Positions 41,952 to 47,160 of a stretch of 47,160 nt of DNA are shown piece after piece (position 1 is the first letter of the stretch; each line of letters opens with the position of its first letter). The notes under the pieces were generated by a model. The model saw only the letters and a program-made list of their open reading frames with translations. It had not been told where the DNA came from and did not search any database. The stretch spans positions 1 to 47,160 of the forward strand of contig NZ_FNZB01000010.1 in assembly GCF_900109205.1 (NCBI RefSeq), given 5' to 3'. A program made the position numbers and the translations under genes. The stretch is from Sphingomonas sp. OV641. Lineage in GTDB: Bacteria; Pseudomonadota; Alphaproteobacteria; Sphingomonadales; Sphingomonadaceae.

Positions 41952-42760
41952 GGCCGCACTCCGTTGGCGAGGCCCGAAGGCGTGACGATATAGGCGGTGG
42001 TGGCTTCACCGGGCTTGAGGTTGGGGTTGGCGACCGAGACCGCGATCGCGTTCGACGGTGCGATCGTTCCCTCGCCCAGCGCGACCGGAACCTTGCCCCG
42101 GTTCTCGATCCTGAGCGTGCGGCCTGCGAGGCTGGCGCCGCGATACTCGGCGACCATCTGGACCTTGAGCGAGCCAATCATCACCGGGTCGGTGACCGCG
42201 GGCCTGACCTCGAACCCTTCGAGCGGCGCGGACTGGAACATCGCCTGGACCAGCGTGGCGGACGCCTCCTGCGGCGATGCCGCGACGGCCGCGACCTGCG
42301 TTTCCGCGGCGCCACCGATATCCTTGTTCTCGACGAACACCTGCTGCGCGTCGTCGCCGGCGAGCCGGCACGAGAATTTGTACACATAACCCTTCGACGT
42401 CGTGCCGAAGAACGACACGTTCGGCCGCGAATAGGCTTCCGGGACCGACACATAGATGTCGCCCCGGGTCGGTTCATTGACCACGGTGAAATCGTCGGTA
42501 TCGACCCCGGTGGTCAGCTTCGAGACGCTGGCGAAGCGATCGTCCTTGAGGCTGACGCGGGTCAGCCCCGACTTCGACATCGTGCAGGCGACCTCGCTGT
42601 TGTCCTTTGCCAGCACATGCTCGTCGGCGAAGGCCGGCGCGGCGAGGACCACGCCGCCCGCCACGATCATCCCCGCCCCGATCAGGCGCGATAGCGAACA
42701 CAGGCGCGATGCGAAGGCGGTCCCGCCCCCGATCAGCCCGACTGCGACCCAGGCGGTCAT
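41948..42760 (-). CDS. traK: TraK-type outer-membrane-complex protein (VirB9 class)
   Basis: 270 residues from MTAWVAVGLIGG at 42760, overlapping the traE stop (ATGA). An N-terminal hydrophobic stretch and a signal-like segment (GAGMIVAGGVVLAAPAFA) end near residue 45, so the true mature start is there; a start closer to it is possible. The body has the TraK secretin-like pattern: SKSGLTRVSLKDDRFASVSK, RGDIYVSVPEAY and YVYKFSCRLAGDDAQQVFV, then a C-terminal LRIENRGKVPVAL domain. It forms the outer ring with TraV and TraB. Confidence 0.9.
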   Translation of the reverse strand: MTAWVAVGLIGGGTAFASRLCSLSRLIGAGMIVAGGVVLAAPAFADEHVLAKDNSEVACTMSKSGLTRVSLKDDRFASVSKLTTGVDTDDFTVVNEPTRGDIYVSVPEAYSRPNVSFFGTTSKGYVYKFSCRLAGDDAQQVFVENKDIGGAAETQVAAVAASPQEASATLVQAMFQSAPLEGFEVRPAVTDPVMIGSLKVQMVAEYRGASLAGRTLRIENRGKVPVALGEGTIAPSNAIAVSVANPNLKPGEATTAYIVTPSGLANGVRP

Positions 42761-43344
42761 GCGTCGTCTCCGATGGTTGCCGCGGCGTCCTTGTCGGCCT
42801 TGGTGACCATCCCGAAGCCCTTGAGCTGGAGGGTCAGGCCGCGATACGCCCAATAGAAGCGGAAGGTCTTCGGCTCGGCGGTGACCGACTTCGAGCCGAC
42901 GACGGTGTGCAGCGTGCCGGTCACTTCCGAGGTCAGTTTCTCGGGATCGACCTTCATGCCGGCGAGCGTGAAATACTGGCTGATGCTCGATCCGCGCTGC
43001 TCGTTGAGGATCTTCATCAGGTCGCGCTTGAGCGAACCATGTGCTTCCGGCGTGGCGATCGCCAGGATCGAGTCCATCCAGTATTCGAGATTTTCGGGCG
43101 AGCGGTTGAGCGTCATCAGCGCGGTGTCGCGCGTGACCATCTCCAGATACTGCTCGCTGACCCCGCTCGACGAGAGCGTCAACGGGGAGCGGACGATCGG
43201 CTGCAGGACGATCTCCCGGTCACGGGTCGCGCCGACCAGGAACAGCAGCACCACGAGGCCCGCGAGGACCAGCGCGACGATGCCGAGCATGTTGCGCTGC
43301 TTGAGGACGCGCTGCGACTGCGCGAGACCGACAGAATAATCCAT
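42757..43344 (-). CDS. traE: TraE-type inner-membrane protein (VirB8 class)
   Basis: 195 residues; starts directly after the traL stop. One helix near the N-terminus (LGIVALVLAGLVVLLFLVG) is followed by a periplasmic NTF2-like domain: SSSGVSEQYLEMVTRDTALM, LNRSPENLEYWMDSILAIA, KVDPEKLTSEVTGTLHTVVG and FRFYWAYRGLTLQLKGF. TraE assembles with TraL and TraC at the inner membrane. Order traA-L-E-K-B is as in F. Confidence 0.93.
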   Translation of the reverse strand: MDYSVGLAQSQRVLKQRNMLGIVALVLAGLVVLLFLVGATRDREIVLQPIVRSPLTLSSSGVSEQYLEMVTRDTALMTLNRSPENLEYWMDSILAIATPEAHGSLKRDLMKILNEQRGSSISQYFTLAGMKVDPEKLTSEVTGTLHTVVGSKSVTAEPKTFRFYWAYRGLTLQLKGFGMVTKADKDAAATIGDDA

Positions 43345-43629
43345 TTAGCCCACCATCACGCGAAGGTGGGAGGGCGGCGTCGCCTTCAGCCCGGTAAAAC
43401 TCGACGGCAGGTGCCAGTAGGCCATGTGGAGAATCCACGACGTGGCCTTGCCGGCTTTGAGTTTCCGAAAACCCCACCAGCCGAGCAACGAGACCATCAG
43501 TCCGATCACGACGTGCTGCGACAGGATCCCCCAGATGAAGGGGATCGCCATCGCGAGGAACTCGTCCAGCGTCCAGAAGCCGATCAGCTCCGGGTCGTCG
43601 AGATGCGAAGGGATGGTGTACCGGTCCAT
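43345..43629 (-). CDS. traL: TraL-type inner-membrane protein (VirB3 class)
   Basis: 94 residues. MDRYTIPSHLDDPELIGFWT is the conserved TraL N-terminus. Two hydrophobic segments (FLAMAIPFIWGILSQHVVI and LMVSLLGWWGF) precede a basic C-terminus with TSWILHMAYWHLPSSF. TraL pairs with TraC and TraE at the base of the machine. Confidence 0.92.
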   Translation of the reverse strand: MDRYTIPSHLDDPELIGFWTLDEFLAMAIPFIWGILSQHVVIGLMVSLLGWWGFRKLKAGKATSWILHMAYWHLPSSFTGLKATPPSHLRVMVG

Positions 43630-43669
43630 AAGCTAAGCCGCCCTCCCAGCGGTTGATCCAGCCGACGCC

Positions 43670-43993
43670 TCAGATCGTCGCGGTGACGGTCGAGGTGACG
43701 ATCGGGATACCCGTGCCCGCGCCGACACCGACGGCGACGGGAACGGCCACCTGGCCGAGGCTGAAGCGGCCCGACGCCAGCGCGACGATGCCGCCGGCCA
43801 GGCTCATGACGGTGATGATCTTGCCGCCCGAGCCCTCGAGGAAGTCCGTGAACTTCGTCAGCGCGGTATTGAACGTCGTATCGGCGCCGGCGAACGCCGC
43901 CGACGCGCCCAGGACCATCACCATCGCGATGATCGCCAGGCCGAGAAGGACGCCATTGATCTGGCCACCCTTCGGCATTGAAAGTGCAGACAT
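43670..43993 (-). CDS. traA: TraA-like pilin, first gene of the tra operon
   Basis: 107 residues, with an AAGGGG ribosome-binding site 8 bases before the ATG at 43993. A leader (about 1-35, hydrophobic core LLGLAIIAMVMVLGASAAFA) precedes a mature part with two hydrophobic stretches (GKIITVMSLAGGIVAL and GQVAVPVAVGVGAGTGI), the pilin layout of MPF-F systems. The S26 peptidase in the operon may process it. All 20 downstream tra genes follow on the same strand, so its upstream region (43994-44194) should hold the main tra promoter. Confidence 0.82.
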   Translation of the reverse strand: MSALSMPKGGQINGVLLGLAIIAMVMVLGASAAFAGADTTFNTALTKFTDFLEGSGGKIITVMSLAGGIVALASGRFSLGQVAVPVAVGVGAGTGIPIVTSTVTATI

Positions 43994-44071
43994 GCTCTTT
44001 CCCCTTGAAAGACGAAGCGGATTGCTGCGTCACCCTTAAAAGGGAGGAAGAAACTGACTCCCGCAAGATGG

Positions 44072-44091
44072 AAAAAAATTACACTATTTGT
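44072..44091. repeat. Direct repeat copy 1, candidate tra operator
   Basis: AAAAAAATTACACTATTTGT, 79 bases upstream of traA (divergent). The same 20 bases with one change recur at 44173. The A-tract and spacing suggest binding sites for a regulator; not shown. Confidence 0.6.
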
Positions 44092-44172
44092 CTCGCGCCA
44101 AGTACATCTTGGTCGCCCGGAACAACGCCCCGCCTACTGCGGATTCTAAGGCTGTATGACTTGGATCAGTGT

Positions 44173-44192
44173 AAAAAAATCACACTATTTGT
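44173..44192. repeat. Direct repeat copy 2, candidate tra operator
   Basis: AAAAAAATCACACTATTTGT, identical to the copy at 44072 at 19 of 20 positions and 101 bases away. It ends 2 bases before the likely start of the divergent gene at 44195. Confidence 0.6.
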
Positions 44193-44194
44193 TG

Positions 44195-44653
44195 ATGCGC
44201 CTTGCCGGAGGAGATCCGGTTACGCATCGTACCGCATCTGGTCGGCTTTATGCGGCCGATGGCGACACCCGCCGCTTTGTCGTACGGTCCGATATGCCCC
44301 AGGCGCTTTATACCTTCAAAGTGGATCACTCGCTGTTCCGCCTCGCCGTGGATGCGATGCGCATTCATTCATTGGCCACATGCGGATTTGAGACTGTTTC
44401 CGCTACCTCTATGAAGGGGTTGGAGAATTTCGTCGTTTGCCGTGATCCTGCCCCCTTTGTTCACGAGGCGCGAGATGCCGACATCCCCGGTCCGATTCGG
44501 GTCACGTTACGCATTCAGATGCACCAGAATGACCTGTTTCAGCGCGCGCGTGCCCATGCTGGCGACGCATCCGGATCGCTTGCGCCAATTCGGCTCACCT
44601 TCATTATCGGGCTACTCGCCGCATTTCATGGAACATTTACGGAGAGGTCATGA
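44195..44653 (+). CDS. Hypothetical protein next to the tra operon
   Basis: 152 residues from the ATG at 44195, chosen because the upstream ATG at 44156 would place the direct repeat inside the gene. It begins MRLAGGDPVTHRTASGRLY and has several beta-like stretches (RRFVVRSDMPQALYTFKVD, ENFVVCRDPAPFVHEARD, PIRVTLRIQMHQNDLFQ). No signal peptide or known motif. There is no strong ribosome-binding site, and its codon use is less GC-biased than the tra genes. It may encode a real accessory protein or be a decayed gene. Confidence 0.4.
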   Translation: MRLAGGDPVTHRTASGRLYAADGDTRRFVVRSDMPQALYTFKVDHSLFRLAVDAMRIHSLATCGFETVSATSMKGLENFVVCRDPAPFVHEARDADIPGPIRVTLRIQMHQNDLFQRARAHAGDASGSLAPIRLTFIIGLLAAFHGTFTERS

Positions 44654-44703
44654 ATCGCGCTGCGTGGCGGTGGTTGACAACGTGAACGGATAGATGCGTA
44701 TTA

Positions 44704-44720
44704 GACCCCTAACGGGGGTC
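44704..44720. promoter_or_regulatory. Inverted repeat before the XRE regulator
   Basis: GACCCC-TAACG-GGGGTC lies 5 bases before the ATG of the regulator and covers its G-rich ribosome-binding site. It could be the regulator's own operator or an mRNA hairpin that limits translation. Confidence 0.45.
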
Positions 44721-44725
44721 GCAGT

Positions 44726-45124
44726 ATGTACCACCAGTCTACAAAGGCTTCAGTCTGCGAAGATCGGCAACAACGTCTTCACGCGTTGTTCATGGCTGAG
44801 TGGCGTCTGAAGAAAGTGACAAATGCCGAAATGGCTCGCCGCCTCGGCAAGAGCCTTAGCCTCGTCAACAAAATCCGAGCCGGCCAAACGCCCTTCACAG
44901 GGCGACTGATCGACCAGTTTGTTGATATCCTGCAGATCGACCCTGTCCGCGCCTATATCGCCGTCGACATCCTTCACGAGCCGATGGTGTACTACAGCCC
45001 GAGGTTCGCGACCGCAGTTACCGAAAGCCTCGAGTATTTCTCGGCAATCCTTTCCGATCCCGACATCCCCGAGATAGTGACTGGCTCCGAACGCGGCATC
45101 GGTCGAACTGGGCTGACCGGCTGA
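44726..45124 (+). CDS. XRE/Cro-type helix-turn-helix regulator
   Basis: 132 residues. The helix-turn-helix is VTNAEMARRLGKSLSLVNKI at about residues 32-51, followed by RAGQTPFTGRLIDQFVDIL, the usual XRE continuation. A C-terminal region of about 65 residues (ARAYIAVDIL-like PVRAYIAVDIL, then TESLEYFSAILSDP) may bind a partner. It is the nearest regulator to the tra operon, so it is a fair candidate for controlling it, perhaps through the 20-bp repeats at 44072 and 44173 or its own inverted repeat at 44704. Confidence 0.75.
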   Translation: MYHQSTKASVCEDRQQRLHALFMAEWRLKKVTNAEMARRLGKSLSLVNKIRAGQTPFTGRLIDQFVDILQIDPVRAYIAVDILHEPMVYYSPRFATAVTESLEYFSAILSDPDIPEIVTGSERGIGRTGLTG

Positions 45125-45222
45125 AGTCGGTCGTCGACACTACCAGTCTCGAAATGTACCGCCCCGTCTTACCGTCACATCACCTTGCGCTAAGCGTCCG
45201 AGTGGCAGAATGACGCTTGCTT

Positions 45223-45549
45223 ATGCCCAGCGACCCATCCGAGATCAAAAAAAGCACGCGGTCCATGCGCCTGAAAAAGGAGCGGGAAGACAATGCGGGG
45301 TACCGGCGGTCGACCGTGGCGCTGTCGCCCGTAGCATTAGCGATCGCAGAGCGACTTCAGGATCGTCTGGGCCTCGGCTCCAGGGAAGCTGTCATCAACG
45401 CGGTTTTCGAGCGCATCGACTCCGATCGATATCTCAAATACGAATTTCTAGGGCCAGAGGGCTTCCGTTCGCCACCATCGCTGGCCGAACCCGAGGCTTC
45501 AAACCACGAGACAGCGGACCACGGACATGCGGCAAAGGCCACCAGCTGA
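45223..45549 (+). CDS. Small protein, possibly ribbon-helix-helix
   Basis: 108 residues from the ATG at 45223. A charged N-terminus (STRSMRLKKEREDN) is followed by RRSTVALSPVALAIAERLQD and LGSREAVINAVFERI, a strand-helix-helix pattern like the MetJ/Arc fold that binds DNA as a dimer. The C-terminal 40 residues look disordered. The ribosome-binding site is weak. It overlaps the next gene by 23 bases. Confidence 0.45.
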   Translation: MPSDPSEIKKSTRSMRLKKEREDNAGYRRSTVALSPVALAIAERLQDRLGLGSREAVINAVFERIDSDRYLKYEFLGPEGFRSPPSLAEPEASNHETADHGHAAKATS

Positions 45550-46403
45550 CGAGTCGGGTCATGCCATTGTCGATTTTCTCGACGAGCATCGACTGCCGCA
45601 CAGCCCCGAGAATTACGGCTTCGCTCACACCTATTTCGAAGGTGCTGACGAGGCCCATTTCATGGCCGTCGCCAATCTGATCGACGGCGGTTATCGCCTC
45701 CGACAGGAAGACGTGCGAGCGATTTCGGCACCAGCGGATCTCCATGGCACCGCGACGACGATCGGCGAGCTCTCAACAGAGGTCATGCACATCATCGGTG
45801 CAACTGCCCAGGAGGCAAATGCCTTCGTGAAGACCCTGACGCTGACCGCGGCCGAGCTGGTCTCCGCCGACGGAAGCATCCATAGCGCGGTCGCGCGCAT
45901 GACCGCCCAGGCAGAGCGCGCCGAAGAGCGGTTGAAGCAGATGAGCCTTCAGACGGCCCTAGTCCGCGAGCGCCTACGCTCGCTGGGCGTCGATACTGAC
46001 ATCGATCCTGCTACCTCGCTCCTCAACCGCATCGCGATCGAGTCGGTGCTCACCGCTGCACTCGGGCGGGAAGGCCCTACCCTTCTTGCGCTGGTTGCGC
46101 TCGATCAAGTCACCTCGATCGGGGCGACTCATGGGATCGGCGTCGTCGAGCGGGTCCTGCGCGCGCTGGGCCAGACATTGCGGGATCATTGCATGCCGCA
46201 CCGGGTCGGCCGCTGGGAGGCAAAGCGGATCGCCATCGTGTTCGACAACTGCGACCACGAAGCCGCCCGCGATATGCTGAACGCAGCCCGCAAGGCATTC
46301 TCGAGGCGAAAGCTGCAACGCGTCGAGAATGAGACGCCGATCGGCGAGGTGACATGCTCGGCGGGGCTCGTACTCGCCCCCAACGCTGTCTCAGAGGATC
46401 GGG
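45527..46403 (+). pseudogene. Degenerate GGDEF-like protein, cut at the C-terminus by an IS
   Basis: About 292 codons before the IS, with the frame ending at 46411 inside IS sequence. The N-terminal ~155 residues are helical (SPENYGFAHTYFEGADEA, ARMTAQAERAEERLKQM), probably a sensor plus coiled coil. From about residue 160 the GGDEF fold is recognisable: DIDPATSLLNRIAIESVL in place of the usual D-x-LTGL-x-NR, then a block ending GRWEAKRIAIVFDNCD where GGDEF should be, and GEVTCSAGLVLA. The signature motif is missing, so no diguanylate cyclase activity is expected; a degenerate GTP-binding sensor is possible. The last ~30 residues of the domain were removed by the insertion. Confidence 0.65.
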
Positions 46404-47065
46404 CCTGTTGAAAAATACCGGACATGCCGGGGTGCTCCTTCGTTTCACTCCTACCGTGAGGAGCGCCGCTATGATGGGACCAGCCTGTCGCGGTGGGCGG
46501 GAAGGGGCGTCCCGTCGCACCATAGAAGCCTTGTTGCCCGCAAACCACCTGTTGCGTCGTATCGATCAATGTCTCGATACGGGCGAGCTGAGAGAAGCGC
46601 TGGCTGATCATTACAGCGCGCGAGGTCGGCCTTCGATCGACCCCGAACTCCTCATCCGCATGACCCTGATCGGCCGCATCTACGCGATCACGTCCGAGCG
46701 GCGTCTGTGCGAGGAGCTGCGCTACAATCTCGCCTATCGCTGGTTCTGCCGTCTCACGCCGGGGGACAAGGTTCCGCACCACTCGACCTTCAGCAAAAAC
46801 CGGCACGGACGCTTTCGCGATGCCGGCGTCTTCCGGCAGCTGTTCGAGGCCACGGTTCGCCGCTGCATCGGAAAGGGCTTGGTCGGAGGCAAGGACGCCG
46901 CGATTGATGCCTCGTTCATCGAGGCTGATGCGTGCTGGCAGCGCAAGACCGTACCTGGCTATTTGCCCTACGTAGCGAACGCCGGTCGTCCTGTCCGGGA
47001 GTGGCTGGCCGATCAGGGTAGTATCAGCACAAAACCTGGCGGCTCGAAGGATTTCGAGGGTGTAT
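46402..47065 (+). mobile_element. IS1182/IS5-like insertion sequence, interrupted
   Basis: The left end is near GGCCTGTTGAAAAA (about 46402), where the GGDEF-like gene breaks off. The transposase gene follows. The right part is missing because another element begins at about 47066. Family placement rests on the transposase N-terminus only. Confidence 0.65.
46471..47065 (+). pseudogene. Transposase N-terminal part (IS1182/IS5-like), interrupted
   Basis: From the ATG at 46471 about 198 codons are IS transposase: ARGRPSIDPELLIRM, ITSERRLCEELRYNLAYRWF and DKVPHHSTFSKNRHGRF, the DUF772-type N-terminal domain, then GKDAAIDASFIEAD with the first catalytic Asp of the DDE set. At 47066 the sequence changes to tandem repeats of another IS. 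The frame happens to stay open to the window end, but the catalytic second half is absent here, so it is broken. Confidence 0.8.
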
Positions 47066-47160
47066 TGTCAATCGGCGTCCAAAAAGGACCCCCTATCGGC
47101 GTCCAAAAGGGACCCCGTTTGTCGAGCGGTGTGACGGGTATGGCGGGCGTGCCGTTCGCG
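47066..47160. mobile_element. Left end of an IS21-like element, runs off the window
   Basis: TGTCA at 47066 is followed by two tandem 24-base repeats (47071-47094 and 47095-47118; each begins ATCGGCGTCCAAAA and continues to GACCCC). Multiple terminal repeats containing GGCGTCCA and GACCCC next to TGT are typical of IS21-family ends. The istA-like gene would lie beyond the window. Confidence 0.6.

Noticed and set aside
44033..44044. Short inverted repeat CCCTT-AA-AAGGG upstream of traA
   Set aside because: Five-base arms are too short to claim as an operator without other support.
44156..44194. Upstream start for the hypothetical gene at 44195
   Set aside because: It would include the second 20-bp direct repeat in the coding sequence and has no ribosome-binding site.
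47066..47160. Continuation of the transposase frame to the window end
   Set aside because: The frame stays open by chance through the tandem repeats of another IS; the residues there (SIGVQKGP repeated) are not transposase-like.

Overview
The window is GC-rich DNA of an alphaproteobacterium, most likely a sphingomonad (Sphingomonas, Sphingobium or Novosphingobium relative). This rests on codon use, on a perfect alphaproteobacterial LexA box (GTTC-N7-GTTC type) in front of umuD, and on the gene style of the backbone. It could be a plasmid or an integrated conjugative element. No rRNA, tRNA or CRISPR array was seen.

Region 1 (1-1624 and 20108-23506) is backbone. A LexA-controlled umuD-umuC operon, an HNH-type protein, two tiny overlapping genes, an HU-family protein, an SRAP/YedK-type protein and small unknown genes lie here. 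umuC is split: its first ~42 codons lie at 20108-20233 and the rest at 491-1624.

Region 2 (about 1625-20107) is the ~18.5-kb element that splits umuC. It starts with two overlapping tyrosine recombinase genes of the Tn554 TnpA/TnpB kind. Matching inverted sequences sit at its two ends, and a VapBC-type toxin-antitoxin pair sits at the far end. In between is one co-directional minus-strand block of about 13 kb: a small secreted YD-repeat protein, a 1354-residue RHS protein ending in a phospholipase A2-like domain, a small membrane protein that is a good immunity candidate, and a compact P-type (VirB) type IV secretion operon. The VirB order is B2-B3-B4-B6-B8-B9-B10-B11-B2'. No virB1, virB5, virB7 or virD4 is visible. 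A serine recombinase sits next to the block. This linkage of transposon, RHS toxin with immunity candidate, and minimal T4SS is the most unusual thing in the window.

Region 3 (23503-43993, all minus strand) is a near-complete F-type (MPF-F) conjugation operon: traA-L-E-K-B, a DsbC-like gene, traV-C, trbI, an S26 peptidase, traW-U, trbC, traN-F-H-G, plus four small unknown genes. TraG carries a C-terminal M23 peptidase domain. Relaxase and coupling protein are not in the window.

Region 4 (44072-47160) is the control and accessory flank. It has 20-bp direct repeats upstream of traA, an XRE-type regulator with an inverted repeat at its start, a ribbon-helix-helix-like gene, and a degenerate GGDEF-like gene. 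The last is cut by an IS1182/IS5-like element, which is itself cut by an IS21-like end running off the window.
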